Shown here: piece by piece, positions 9,368 to 17,438 of the stretch | Position numbering within the stretch: position 1 is the first letter of the stretch | Layout: each line of letters opens with the position of its first letter | NCBI RefSeq assembly: GCF_008329535.1 | Contig: NZ_NPKR01000004.1 | Span: 434,001-498,000, forward strand | DNA: 64,000 bases | DNA from: Mycolicibacterium sp. P1-18 | GTDB lineage: Bacteria > Actinomycetota > Actinomycetes > Mycobacteriales > Mycobacteriaceae | Direction: 5' to 3' | Translations under genes and position numbers: made by a program | Notes under the pieces: model-generated | What the model was told of the DNA's origin: nothing | The model's database searches: none | What the model saw: the letters and a program-made list of their open reading frames with translations, nothing else

Positions 9368-9877
9368 CTAATCCGCGGCGGCGGTCCGGACCACCTGACC
9401 GCTCTCCGCGTCCCACTGGACCTGGATCGAGTTGTCGCCCTCGTGGCCCATCAGCGTGGTGAACGCCTCCAGCACCACTTCGTTCTTCTGGTCGACGCAA
9501 ACACTGCGGGTGACGACGATGTCCGCGCCGAACCGCTCCACGACGGATTGGATCTCCAGCGACGCGGTCAGCGTCTCCCCGACCACCAGCGGCTTGTGAA
9601 AGACGAACTTCTGGTCGACCTGCACGATCTGCATGGTGGTCAGCCCGACGTCGACCTTGCGGAAGAAGTCCTGCTGCACCAACAACGCGAGGATTGACGG
9701 AAACGTCGGCGAGGCGATCAGGTCGTCGTGACCCAGCTCGGCGGCGGCGGCCTCGTCGAACGTCGCGGGGTCGTCGGCCTTGATGGCACGCGCGAACTGA
9801 CGCACCTGTTCGCGACCAATCTTGAAGCTCTCGGGGTAGTGGTGCACCATCCCCAGGACGTCGGCCTTGAGCGGCAC
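9368..9877 (-). CDS. hadC: (3R)-hydroxyacyl-ACP dehydratase subunit HadC
   Basis: HadC pairs with HadB to form the HadBC dehydratase of FAS-II, which dehydrates 3-hydroxyacyl-ACP in late meromycolate elongation. The 169-aa hot-dog-fold protein reads MPLKADVLGMVHHYPESFKI and is related to HadA (KIGREQVRQFARAIKADDP, VDQKFVFHKPLVVGETL). It begins 2 nt after the hadB stop, consistent with translational coupling. It lacks the catalytic His/Asp pair found in HadB, as expected for the structural subunit. Confidence 0.95.
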   Translation of the reverse strand: MPLKADVLGMVHHYPESFKIGREQVRQFARAIKADDPATFDEAAAAELGHDDLIASPTFPSILALLVQQDFFRKVDVGLTTMQIVQVDQKFVFHKPLVVGETLTASLEIQSVVERFGADIVVTRSVCVDQKNEVVLEAFTTLMGHEGDNSIQVQWDAESGQVVRTAAAD

Positions 9878-9879
9878 CT

Positions 9880-10308
9880 CTACGCCAGCTTCGCGGTCGC
9901 GGTCGCGCGACCGAAGATCTTCTTGCCGCCCGTGGTGGCGGACAACGCGATGACGATGGACTTCGCGTCGGCGTCGACCGACTTGACGCGTCCGTTGAAG
10001 ACGATCTCGGCGCCGACGCCGTCGTTGGGCACGGGCACCACGGCGGTGAAGCGCACGTTGTACTCGGTGACCGCGGCCGGGTCGCCGATCCAGGACGTGA
10101 CGTAGCCGCCACCCAGGCCCATGGTCAGCATGCCGTGCGCGATCGCGGTGTCCAGACCGACCTGCTTGGCGATCTCGTCGTCCCAGTGGATCGGGTTGAG
10201 GTCACCGGAGACACCGGCGTAGTTGACCAGATCCATCCGCGTCAAGGGAATGACACGCTCCGGAAGCTCGTCACCGACCTTGACCGAGCTGAACTCACGT
10301 AGCGCCAT
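9880..10308 (-). CDS. hadB: (3R)-hydroxyacyl-ACP dehydratase catalytic subunit HadB
   Basis: HadB is the catalytic subunit shared by HadAB and HadBC in mycolate FAS-II. The hydratase-2 motif GDLNPIHWDDEIA supplies the catalytic Asp and His, followed by LDTAIAHGMLTMGLGGGY. From the ATG at 10308 (MALREFSSVKVGDELPE) the length is 142 aa, the family norm; the frame is open beyond it. The start lies inside the end of hadA (14-nt overlap). Confidence 0.96.
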   Translation of the reverse strand: MALREFSSVKVGDELPERVIPLTRMDLVNYAGVSGDLNPIHWDDEIAKQVGLDTAIAHGMLTMGLGGGYVTSWIGDPAAVTEYNVRFTAVVPVPNDGVGAEIVFNGRVKSVDADAKSIVIALSATTGGKKIFGRATATAKLA

Positions 10309-10771
10309 TGGAAAAGCCCTCTCCACTCTCGTCTGCACGTCCCGCCAGGGTCGTGTAGGTCTCCTGCACGACCTCACCCCGGTCGTTGCTGATGATGGTC
10401 TTCAACACGATGATGTCGGTGCCGTGGGCCCGCCGATACGAATGCGCGTACACGTCGCTGTACAACCGGTCGCCCACCGTGGTGGGCCGCAGGAACTTGA
10501 ACTCCTGGTCGACCTGGACGATCTGCGCGTCCGTGATCCCGATGCCGGCATGCTCGAAGAAGGCCAGCTGAGCGGTGTAACCGAACACCGAGGTGAAGGT
10601 CAGCGGCGCGAGCAACGCGGGGTGCCCCAACTCCGACGCGGCGACCTCGTCCTCGTAGGCGGCGTCGCCGTTCTTGATCGCGCCCGCGTACTCACGGACC
10701 TTCTCGCGGCCGACCTCGTAGAAATCGGGATGGCGGTAGTGCGTTCCGACGATCTCCGGAGACAGCGGCAC
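10295..10771 (-). CDS. hadA: (3R)-hydroxyacyl-ACP dehydratase subunit HadA
   Basis: HadA, a non-catalytic hot-dog subunit, pairs with HadB for the earlier FAS-II elongation cycles and is linked to thiacetazone/isoxyl action in mycobacteria. The 158-aa protein begins MPLSPEIVGTHYRHPDFYEV and has VDQEFKFLRPTTVGDRL, paralogous to HadC. A short hairpin (10794-10810) stands in the leader between rpmG and this gene. Order rpmG-hadA-hadB-hadC is as in other mycobacteria. Confidence 0.96.
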   Translation of the reverse strand: MPLSPEIVGTHYRHPDFYEVGREKVREYAGAIKNGDAAYEDEVAASELGHPALLAPLTFTSVFGYTAQLAFFEHAGIGITDAQIVQVDQEFKFLRPTTVGDRLYSDVYAHSYRRAHGTDIIVLKTIISNDRGEVVQETYTTLAGRADESGEGFSNGAT

Positions 10772-10793
10772 GAATCAGTTTCCTTGTCGGTCC

Positions 10794-10810
10794 CCGGGCC
10801 AAGGGCCCGG
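10794..10810 (-). promoter_or_regulatory. GC-rich hairpin in the rpmG-hadA intergenic leader
   Basis: CCGGGCC (10794-10800) and GGCCCGG (10804-10810) form a perfect 7-bp stem with a 3-nt loop. No U-run follows in the direction of transcription. It may weaken read-through from rpmG into hadABC or be a processing site; its role is inferred from position only. Confidence 0.4.
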
Positions 10811-10820
10811 AAATCGTTGG

Positions 10821-10988
10821 CTAGCGCGATTCCTTGTGCGGACGGTGCGTCCCACAGTTCGGGCAGAACTTCTTGATCTCGAGGCGATCGGGATCGTTGC
10901 GCCGGTTCTTCTTCGTGATGTAGTTCCGGTGCTTGCACACCTCGCACGCCAAGGTGATCTTGGGCCGTACGTCTGTACTCGAGGCCAC
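10821..10988 (-). CDS. rpmG: 50S ribosomal protein L33
   Basis: A 55-aa protein reading [20 protein letters not shown], then [15 protein letters not shown]. The two CxxC pairs (CEVC and CPNC) mark the zinc-binding (C+) form of L33. GTG start with GAAGGAC upstream. It is too short for the usual ORF cutoffs. It is preceded by metT and thrT and followed by hadA, the conserved mycobacterial arrangement (rpmG2). Confidence 0.94.
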   Translation of the reverse strand: MASSTDVRPKITLACEVCKHRNYITKKNRRNDPDRLEIKKFCPNCGTHRPHKESR

Positions 10989-11027
10989 GTCAGTCGTCCT
11001 TCTTCATTCACTTGCGTTGTCGTCTTG

Positions 11028-11101
11028 TAGCGGTGGGGGGGCTCGATCCCCCGACCTCACGATTATGAGTCGTGCGCTCTAACCAGCTGAGCTACACCGC
11101 C
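11028..11101 (-). tRNA. metT: tRNA-Met (CAT)
   Basis: On the minus strand GGCGGTG pairs with CACCGCT (one G-U pair at the end), the D-arm is TAGCTCAGCTGGTTAGAGC, the anticodon loop CTCATAA gives CAT, and the T-arm contains GGATCGAGCCC. The paired first base and the D-loop suggest the elongator type. 74 nt. Confidence 0.93.
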
Positions 11102-11115
11102 ATGGGCACCACCCG

Positions 11116-11188
11116 GGCCCCCTAACGGAATCGAACCGTTGACCTCTTCCTTACCATGGAAGCGCTCTACCGACTGAGCTAAGGGGGC
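11116..11188 (-). tRNA. thrT: tRNA-Thr (GGT)
   Basis: On the minus strand GCCCCCT pairs with AGGGGGC, the D-arm reads TAGCTCAGTCGGTAGAGC, the anticodon stem CTTCC/GGAAG encloses ATGGTAA with anticodon GGT, and the T-arm has GGTTCGATTCC. 73 nt. It is 14 nt from metT and probably co-transcribed with metT and rpmG. Confidence 0.94.
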
Positions 11189-11284
11189 AACCGCCCGCGG
11201 CCGCCGAAAATTCCGCGCCGTGGGACTTAGAGAGGGTACAACCCGGGTGCTGGCGTCACCAAACCGCAGCTCCTCGCGACCGTT

Positions 11285-12499
11285 TCACACCAACCACGCG
11301 TCGGGCGAGAACAGCTCGCAGTGCACCCGCTCGGCGGGCACGCCACCGGCTTCGAGCTGCTGGCGGACCGCCCGGACGAACCCGTTGCCGCCACAGAGGT
11401 AGACCTGGGCCGCCGCCGGCAGCTCCGCGACGTCGAGCATCATTCGGCCGGCGTGGGCGTCCGATCCGCCGTCCTCGTACCAGAGCTCGAGGCTGGCGTT
11501 GGGGAGTCGGGTCGACAGCTCGTACTGCCGCTGCCGCAGCGGATGGGTGTGGGCGCTGCGGTCGGCGTGCAGGATCCGCACGTGCGTGTCGGGGGCGTCG
11601 GCGGCAAGCGCCTCCAGGATGCCGATCATCGGGGTGACGCCGATGCCGGCCGAGACGAGCACCAGGGGCGCACCCGGCGTCGGGGACGGCAGGTCGCCGA
11701 AGGGCAGGGTGACGTCGAGCAGGTCGCCCACCCGCACGTTGTCCCGGATCCAGTTCGACACCTCGCCGGCGGGGCCGTCGCCGGATGCCTCCACCGGCTT
11801 GACCGCGAAGGTCATCTCACCGGGACCGCCGGCGACCAGGCTGTACTGCCGGAGCTGACGCGCGCCGTCAGGCAGCGTCACCCCGACCGAAACGTATTGC
11901 GCGGCATGACCACTCACGGGCCCGCCGCCGACGGCGGACACCGTCACCAGGACCGCGCCCGACGGGTCGTCGACCCGCGCGAGTACCCGCGCCCGCCGGT
12001 AGACGTCGCCGGCGCTCACGCCGGCCTCGGCGTAGAGGGTCGTCTCCAGGTCGATCAGCGTCTGCGCCATGATCCAGTACACCCGGTCCCACGCCTCGGC
12101 CACGTCGGCGGTGACGACGTCGGCGCCCAGCACCTGCACGATCGCTCCGAAGAGGTGCTCGTGGACGATCGGGTACTGGTCGGCGGTCACCCCGAGCGAG
12201 GCGTGCTTGTGGCCGATCCTCGACAGCAGCGCCGCCGGGTGCGGCAGCGTCGGGTCGACCAGATGGGTCGCGAACGTCGCGATCGACGCCGCGAGCGCCC
12301 GCTGCTGTGCCCCCTGCGCCTGGTTGCCGCGGTTAAACAGGGTGCGCAGCAGCTCCGGGTGGTGGTCGAACAGCCGCCGGTAGAAGACCGACGTGATCTC
12401 GTCGATGTTCGCCCCGACCAACGGAAGCGTCGCGGCGACCATCTCGGCGTGCGCCGGGCTCAGCTCGTCCGTCGCGTCGACGGCGGTGGTCATGGTCAT
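11285..12499 (-). CDS. hmp: flavohemoprotein (nitric oxide dioxygenase)
   Basis: The 404-aa protein starts MTMTTAVDATDELSP. Residues 1-150 form a globin domain (FYRRLFDHHPELLRTLFNRG with the CD-loop, proximal His in QYPIVHEHLFGAI). Then comes an FAD domain (LRQYSLVAGGPG) and an NAD domain (LVLVSAGIGVTPMIGIL, YLCGGNGFVRAV). Hmp oxidises NO to nitrate with O2 and NAD(P)H. Its ATG overlaps the stop of the nsrR-like gene (12496-12499), so both are in one operon and probably induced by NO. The frame is open upstream through that gene, but family length and the GAAGGG site fix this start. Confidence 0.94.
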   Translation of the reverse strand: MTMTTAVDATDELSPAHAEMVAATLPLVGANIDEITSVFYRRLFDHHPELLRTLFNRGNQAQGAQQRALAASIATFATHLVDPTLPHPAALLSRIGHKHASLGVTADQYPIVHEHLFGAIVQVLGADVVTADVAEAWDRVYWIMAQTLIDLETTLYAEAGVSAGDVYRRARVLARVDDPSGAVLVTVSAVGGGPVSGHAAQYVSVGVTLPDGARQLRQYSLVAGGPGEMTFAVKPVEASGDGPAGEVSNWIRDNVRVGDLLDVTLPFGDLPSPTPGAPLVLVSAGIGVTPMIGILEALAADAPDTHVRILHADRSAHTHPLRQRQYELSTRLPNASLELWYEDGGSDAHAGRMMLDVAELPAAAQVYLCGGNGFVRAVRQQLEAGGVPAERVHCELFSPDAWLV

Positions 12500-12951
12500 C
12501 GTGGGATCCCTTCGGTGGTGGTGAGGTGAAGCTGGATGAGCGGGAGCCGCGCGTCGCGGACCAGGTCGTCGAGGGTGTGGCAGTCGAGTTCGCGGTAGAA
12601 GGCCTCCTTGGCGTCGGCCAGCGCGCGTCGCAGCCGGCACCCCGGTAGCAGCGGACACGGCGTCACGCCTTCGCACTGGACGACCTCCTGGTCGCCTTCG
12701 AGGCGGCGGATGAGCCAGCCCACCGACACCGTGCGACCGGCGTCGGTGAGGCTCAGTCCGCCGATGCGCCCGCGACGGGCGGCGACCATGTCGAGGTCGA
12801 CGAGTCGCGCCACCGCCTTGGCGATGTGATGTTCCGACGCGCCGGCTGCGGCGGCGACGGTACGAATGGTGACCCGCCGTCCTTCGGAGTCGCCGGAGGC
12901 CAGCAGCATCATGGTGCGCAGGCCCAGATCGGTGAACCGCGTGAGTTGCAT
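12496..12951 (-). CDS. nsrR: Rrf2-family regulator, NsrR-type NO sensor
   Basis: The 151-aa protein begins MQLTRFTDLGLRTMMLLASG and has an Rrf2 winged-helix domain. Three cysteines, C93, C99 and C105, are spaced C-x5-C-x5-C (CEGVTPCPLLPGC), the cluster-ligand pattern of NsrR, which holds a 4Fe-4S cluster destroyed by NO. Known NsrR proteins repress hmp. Here the gene overlaps hmp by 4 nt, so it would autoregulate the operon. The frame extends 19 codons upstream but the MQLTRFTD start matches the family. Confidence 0.88.
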   Translation of the reverse strand: MQLTRFTDLGLRTMMLLASGDSEGRRVTIRTVAAAAGASEHHIAKAVARLVDLDMVAARRGRIGGLSLTDAGRTVSVGWLIRRLEGDQEVVQCEGVTPCPLLPGCRLRRALADAKEAFYRELDCHTLDDLVRDARLPLIQLHLTTTEGIPR

Positions 12952-12966
12952 ACGACTGACGGTAGT

Positions 12967-12991
12967 AAACGTGCACCGTGAATACTTGTTT
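12967..12991. promoter_or_regulatory. candidate NsrR operator
   Basis: An imperfect 25-bp dyad, AAAC-(17 nt)-GTTT with partly symmetrical inner bases (GTGCA versus AAGTA), lies 15 nt upstream of the nsrR start in the nsrR/MBL divergent region. NsrR sites are A/T-edged dyads of this size. The match is weak and the call rests mainly on position. Confidence 0.28.
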
Positions 12992-13076
12992 TGCGCGTGT
13001 GCGGTCAAACACCACCTGACGTGCGGTTTTTACACCTGCGGTTATCGGCCGGCCGAGAGGCAAATACGCTGACCCG

Positions 13077-13799
13077 ATGACTTCTCCCGGCACCGACCGC
13101 CTCTACTTCAGGCAGCTGCTGTCCGGCAAGGACTTCGCCGCCAACGACGCGATCGCCCAGCAGATGCGCAACTTCGCCTACCTCATCGGCGACCGCGAGA
13201 CCGGCGACTGCGTCGTCGTCGACCCGGCCTATGCGGCCAACGACCTGCTCGACACCCTCGAGTCCGACGGCATGCACCTGTCCGGCGTCCTCGTCAGCCA
13301 CCACCACCCCGACCACGTCGGCGGGTCGATGATGGGCTTCGAACTCAAGGGCCTGGCCGAGCTGCTCGAGCGCGTCAGCGTGCCGGTGCACGTCAACACC
13401 CACGAGGCCGACTGGGTCTCGCGGATCACCGGCATCCCGCTCGGCGACCTGACCGCCCACGACCACGGCGACACGGTCGAGGTGGGCGCCGTCGAGATCG
13501 AGCTGCTGCACACCCCCGGCCATACGCCCGGCAGCCAGTGCTTCCTGCTCGACGGCCGACTGGTCGCCGGCGACACCTTGTTCCTAGAGGGTTGCGGGCG
13601 CACCGACTTCCCCGGCGGCAACGTCGACGACATGTACCGCAGCCTGCAGGCACTGTCCCAACTACCCGGCGACCCGACCGTCTTTCCCGGGCACTGGTAT
13701 TCGGCCAAGCCCAGCGCGGCGCTGTCGGAGGTGCGCGACACCAACTACGTCTACCGGGCCAGCAGCCTGGATCAGTGGCGCACCGCGATGGGCGGCTGA
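13077..13799 (+). CDS. metallo-beta-lactamase-fold hydrolase (glyoxalase II-like)
   Basis: The HxHxDH metal motif appears as SHHHPDHVGG (His, His, Asp, His). The downstream ligands are in LLHTPGHTPGS, LVAGDTLF and VFPGHWYS. The length, 240 aa, matches hydroxyacylglutathione-hydrolase-like proteins, which in mycobacteria may act on mycothiol or other thioesters. By position and type it corresponds to Rv0634c of M. tuberculosis, as I recall that gene order. It diverges from nsrR; the ATG at 13077 has no strong ribosome site, so a leaderless transcript is possible. Confidence 0.88.
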   Translation: MTSPGTDRLYFRQLLSGKDFAANDAIAQQMRNFAYLIGDRETGDCVVVDPAYAANDLLDTLESDGMHLSGVLVSHHHPDHVGGSMMGFELKGLAELLERVSVPVHVNTHEADWVSRITGIPLGDLTAHDHGDTVEVGAVEIELLHTPGHTPGSQCFLLDGRLVAGDTLFLEGCGRTDFPGGNVDDMYRSLQALSQLPGDPTVFPGHWYSAKPSAALSEVRDTNYVYRASSLDQWRTAMGG

Positions 13800-13888
13800 G
13801 TCTCCCCCCGAAGCAGCGCGACGGCTCACAGCCTGCGCTAAGTTCGGTGCGCAGCGCCACCGGGGCGCCGGATCGGGAGACGCCTGCG

Positions 13889-14956
13889 ATGACGACACCG
13901 CCCACACCGGCCAACTGGTATCCGGACCCCGAGAACTCCGCGGGCCTGAGGTACTGGGACGGGTGGGCCTGGACGGAGCACCGCGCACCGGCGCCCGGCC
14001 AGTCGATCTCACCGGCCGACGAGGCCGCCAACGTGTACGCCACCCGGCCGGTCGAGCAGGAGCCCACTCCCGAGGGCGCGCAGGAACAGCCCGTCCAGCC
14101 CTACGACACCCATCCGCCGGCGGCCTCCGCTCCCCCGGTGGATGACTCGACGTCCTGGAATCCGCCGCTGCCGTCCTGGGACTCGCTGTCGACCGAGCCG
14201 ACCACGACCGGGTCCGCCACGACCGACGACGACCCGTCGCCCACGCAGTCCTACGAGGCGCCGCCCGCCGAACCGACGACGCCGTACGAGCGGGCCGCCT
14301 TCGCGCCTCCTCCGGGCCCGCCGCCCGGGTACTACCCGTCGCCGTCCCCGCCCGGCGGCAAGTCCAACACGAAGCTGATCCTCGGCCTGCTCGCCGGCGC
14401 CGTCGTCCTCCTGGTGGTGATCGGCGTCGTCGTCGCGCTCGTGGTGATGCGCACCGACAAGTCGACCGATGTGGCCGGACCCACGTTTTCTCAGACCCCG
14501 ACCTCTTCCAGTGCGACCACCACCTCCGCGACCGAGGCCGAACCCACGCCACCCGAGTCCCTGACACCGCCCCCACCCGGCGCGGAGGGCAAAGACGGCG
14601 ACTACACCTTCTCCGTCGCGGGCACCGAGACCGGCGACACCATCACGTCCACCGTCAGCGACTCGGTGGAGACCACGGCCGACGGCATGTTCTACGTCGT
14701 CTACCTCAACGTCACCAACACCGGCGCCGCTCCACTGACCTTCGTCGCCACCTTTCAGCAACTGAACGCCTCGGGTCAGACGTTCCCCCTCGACGACGAG
14801 GCCACCGCCTTCCTCGGCGGCACCATTGCCGAGATCGGGCCGGGCGAGCAAAAGGAGACGCCCCTCGTCTACGACGTGCCGGTGGGCACCGAGCCGAGCA
14901 CCATCGTGCTGCGCTCGGATCCCTCGACCGCGGGTGTGGAACTGCCGCTGAGTTAG
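13889..14956 (+). CDS. DUF2510/DUF4352 single-pass membrane protein
   Basis: The 355-aa protein opens with a DUF2510 motif (WYPDPENSAGLRYWDGWAWTEH), then ~120 residues rich in Pro, Thr and acidic residues. One transmembrane helix follows at about residues 170-190 (LILGLLAGAVVLLVVIGVVV), then a Thr/Ser/Pro linker and a C-terminal DUF4352 immunoglobulin-like domain (FYVVYLNVTNTGAAPLTFV, with FPLDDEATAFL). DUF4352 parts are exported and of unknown function. It may be the counterpart of the exported protein next to the glyoxalase-like gene in M. tuberculosis. It starts at the ATG in GCGATGACGACACCG; the frame stays open upstream. Confidence 0.83.
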   Translation: MTTPPTPANWYPDPENSAGLRYWDGWAWTEHRAPAPGQSISPADEAANVYATRPVEQEPTPEGAQEQPVQPYDTHPPAASAPPVDDSTSWNPPLPSWDSLSTEPTTTGSATTDDDPSPTQSYEAPPAEPTTPYERAAFAPPPGPPPGYYPSPSPPGGKSNTKLILGLLAGAVVLLVVIGVVVALVVMRTDKSTDVAGPTFSQTPTSSSATTTSATEAEPTPPESLTPPPPGAEGKDGDYTFSVAGTETGDTITSTVSDSVETTADGMFYVVYLNVTNTGAAPLTFVATFQQLNASGQTFPLDDEATAFLGGTIAEIGPGEQKETPLVYDVPVGTEPSTIVLRSDPSTAGVELPLS

Positions 14957-15133
14957 ATGGTTGCGCGACAACGCTTTCAATGCTGCGCGAGCGCGTAGGA
15001 AGTGCTTTAATTTACGCAACTGCCCATTCGTGGGGAGGGGACTCTCTACCAAGTCCGCGGGGCAGCGCGGAGCCGTGACAGAGCCCATTGGCTGGGTGAT
15101 CGACCATCTGCATCGGCACAGGTCCCCACACAC

Positions 15134-15197
15134 GCCTCGGCGCCGAGGCCACATGAACTCGGCCTCGCCACCAAGGGGGGGATGGTGGCGAGGCCGA
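15134..15197. terminator. tandem hairpins between convergent genes
   Basis: In the 347-bp gap between convergent genes (14957-15303) there is a 16-bp perfect palindrome (15134-15149, core CCTCGGCGCCGAGG) and a perfect 15-bp inverted repeat (arms 15159-15173 and 15183-15197, 9-nt G-rich loop). An imperfect third stem follows up to about 15234. They probably terminate both converging transcripts. No gene is visible in the rest of the gap. Confidence 0.65.
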
Positions 15198-15303
15198 TTC
15201 ATTCACGAGCCCGGGGGGTGGCTCGCACATGAATCTAAGGCAGGGTTCTGTGTGGAGCCCTTGACGAAGCTGAGCGATTCCTAAGAAATCGTGCAACCGG
15301 TAT

Positions 15304-16707
15304 TCATTTCTTGAGCAGACCGGCCTCGTGGTACTCCCGGTCGACGTTCACCTGCCACGGGTCGACGTCATTGCCGAAGTACTTGGCCACACTTTGCATG
15401 GCACTCAACATCGCGTGATCCTGGTTGTCGTAGCGGTGCATTCCGTTGCGCCCCATCGGATGCAAGGACGGGTATTGCCGGCGCAGGTAGTCGCGGATGC
15501 GGCCGACGCTGCGTTCCCGCACCGGGTCGTAGACGGGATAGGCACATTGCGAACGAAGCACCATCACGTGGTCGATGAGGGAGCCACCGAGGCCAAGTGC
15601 CCGGATGTCGGCTGCGACGACGTCGCTTAGCGAGTCCTCGTCGGCGGTCATGAGGTCACCGTCCGGACGGACGAAGTATTCGAATCCCAAGAAGGTGCCG
15701 TCCCAGCCCGGCGGGTGCAGGTTCTCCGACCATCGTCCATAGTTCTGAATGCGACCGCACGCGAATTCCGCACCGGGGGTGTACACCCAGTTGAACGGGA
15801 TGTCGTGATGGTCGCGCAGCGCGACGGCGACCGTGATCAGCCCGCGGTGACGCAGCGCGGACGCAGCCACCTGGACGGGACGGGGCGCCTCCGGCAGGGC
15901 CTCGACGAGCGATTGCAGGGGCATGCTCGAGAACACCGCGTCACCCTCGATCACGTCACCGTCGCGGAGTTCGACGTACCACGTCCCGTCGTGTGTCCAG
16001 AGCCGCTCCACCCGGGCGTTGAGCGTCGGAGTCACCCCGGCGTCGACCAGTGCAGCAGCCGCCGCATCCCACAGCTGGCCGGGGCCACGCCGCGGGTATC
16101 GAAAGACGTCGTCGCCGAGGTGCTTTCGCTTGTTGCGCCACGCCCAGTCGATGGGCTTAATGCGCTGGTTCGCCCAGTCGCTGGCCAATTCCGCAGGATC
16201 GGCCAGCCACGTCTTGCGCACGTAGCCGTCGAAGAAGGTGGTGTACCAATAGCGACCGAACTCGTGGACACCCCACTCCTCGAAGTTGGCCGGTCGTCCA
16301 CTGGATGCGGCGCCCCGCAGCATCCGCCACAGGGTGAAACTGCCCAGCCCACGCAACCCCCGGCCAAGCCCGAGCTTGGTGACGATGTCGCGGCCGACGA
16401 GCGGGTACCTGACGTACTCGCCGTCGACCAACATCGCCGAACTCCGCGGCACCGACAGCCATTGATCAGGCGGCAGCAACGCGTTCCAAAGGTCCAGCAC
16501 CTCTTCATACTTGGTGAAGAAACGATGACCGCCGGGATCGAGGCACCATTCGCCGCTGCGAGGCGTGCGAGCCAAGCCACCCACGTGGCCGGTCGCCTCG
16601 AGCAGTCGGGGCTTCACCCCGTTCTGCACCAACCGCAGGGCTGCGGTGAGCCCGGCGGGTCCGGCGCCGATCACGATGGGACTACGGCTGGACTCCACAC
16701 GCGTCAC
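15304..16707 (-). CDS. FAD-dependent oxidoreductase, UDP-galactopyranose-mutase/protoporphyrinogen-oxidase-like
   Basis: The N-terminal dinucleotide motif VIGAGPAGLTAALRLVQNG is followed by EATGHVGGLARTP and DPGGHRFFTKYEEV, a GG-doublet and substrate region seen in amine-oxidase-type and mutase-like flavoproteins of polysaccharide clusters. The 467-aa length fits. The GTG start (16707) overlaps the stop of the cis-prenyltransferase gene (GTGA), so it is the last gene of a minus-strand operon with the initiating sugar transferase. It may convert or oxidise a nucleotide- or lipid-linked sugar; the true UGM signature is not complete, so the substrate is unknown. Confidence 0.82.
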   Translation of the reverse strand: MTRVESSRSPIVIGAGPAGLTAALRLVQNGVKPRLLEATGHVGGLARTPRSGEWCLDPGGHRFFTKYEEVLDLWNALLPPDQWLSVPRSSAMLVDGEYVRYPLVGRDIVTKLGLGRGLRGLGSFTLWRMLRGAASSGRPANFEEWGVHEFGRYWYTTFFDGYVRKTWLADPAELASDWANQRIKPIDWAWRNKRKHLGDDVFRYPRRGPGQLWDAAAAALVDAGVTPTLNARVERLWTHDGTWYVELRDGDVIEGDAVFSSMPLQSLVEALPEAPRPVQVAASALRHRGLITVAVALRDHHDIPFNWVYTPGAEFACGRIQNYGRWSENLHPPGWDGTFLGFEYFVRPDGDLMTADEDSLSDVVAADIRALGLGGSLIDHVMVLRSQCAYPVYDPVRERSVGRIRDYLRRQYPSLHPMGRNGMHRYDNQDHAMLSAMQSVAKYFGNDVDPWQVNVDREYHEAGLLKK

Positions 16708-17357
16708 TTCCCATGGAGCTGGGGGAATCGTCGATAGTTGGCCACCAAGTATTCGACCTGATCGGTCTCCAACTCGTTGAGCGGTGTCGTCAGAAACAGC
16801 AGATGCGCGTACTGGCACTGCATCGGCAGGAAGCCGCTGAGCAGCTGTTCCGGCGACGTCCTGATGACCATCTCGACGTGGCCGATCTCGAAGGCGTCGT
16901 TGATGTCACACCCGAGTTCCTGCGCCCGCACGTGGGCGTTCTGCACTTCGTCGTAGGCGTCGTAGGCCGCGAGGACGTTGATCGTGAAACCGTGGCCCTG
17001 GAAGGCGGTTTCGGCACCTTGCGCGGCGGCAAGATAGCCCGCCGGCAACGACTTCCGGTCGCCGTGCAGGCGCACCGTGCAGACCGCCGGATCGAATCGC
17101 GCGGGGATCAGCGTGGTGAAGAAGACCTCGGATGCCGCGTACACGGCGTCGAGCTCCTCGTCTCGGCGCGACAGGTTGGCGCGACTGAGGTTGTACACCG
17201 AGACCGTCCTCACCCCCAGACGCTGGAGGGTGACCAGAATGTCGGTGACCTTGTGGGCACCCTTGACGTAGGCGTCGGTGAGGTCGCCTCCGTTGAGGTT
17301 GGCCCATCTGCGCATTCCGTCCGGAATCAAGCCCACGTGGTCTGGTGCGTCATACAC
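16704..17357 (-). CDS. short cis-prenyltransferase (undecaprenyl diphosphate synthase-like)
   Basis: The catalytic loop HVGLIPDGMRRWA keeps the Asp-Gly and Arg-Trp-Ala of cis-prenyltransferases, and the C-terminal IRTSPEQLLSGFLPMQCQYAH parallels the RTSGEQRLSNFL region that binds IPP. VYNLSRANLSRRDEEL corresponds to the FSTENW-type stretch but is altered. At 217 aa it is shorter than usual (about 250). GTG start. It lies 81 nt after the initiating phosphotransferase and overlaps the FAD gene. It may provide, or sense, the polyprenyl carrier for the exopolysaccharide; whether it is active is open. Confidence 0.8.
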   Translation of the reverse strand: MYDAPDHVGLIPDGMRRWANLNGGDLTDAYVKGAHKVTDILVTLQRLGVRTVSVYNLSRANLSRRDEELDAVYAASEVFFTTLIPARFDPAVCTVRLHGDRKSLPAGYLAAAQGAETAFQGHGFTINVLAAYDAYDEVQNAHVRAQELGCDINDAFEIGHVEMVIRTSPEQLLSGFLPMQCQYAHLLFLTTPLNELETDQVEYLVANYRRFPQLHGK

Positions 17358-17438
17358 CGGCTGACCTCATCTCGCGACCTTCGCCCATTGTCGGGCCGTT
17401 TGGGAAGGCTTGGACTGCAACGCCATTCGGGGCGACGG

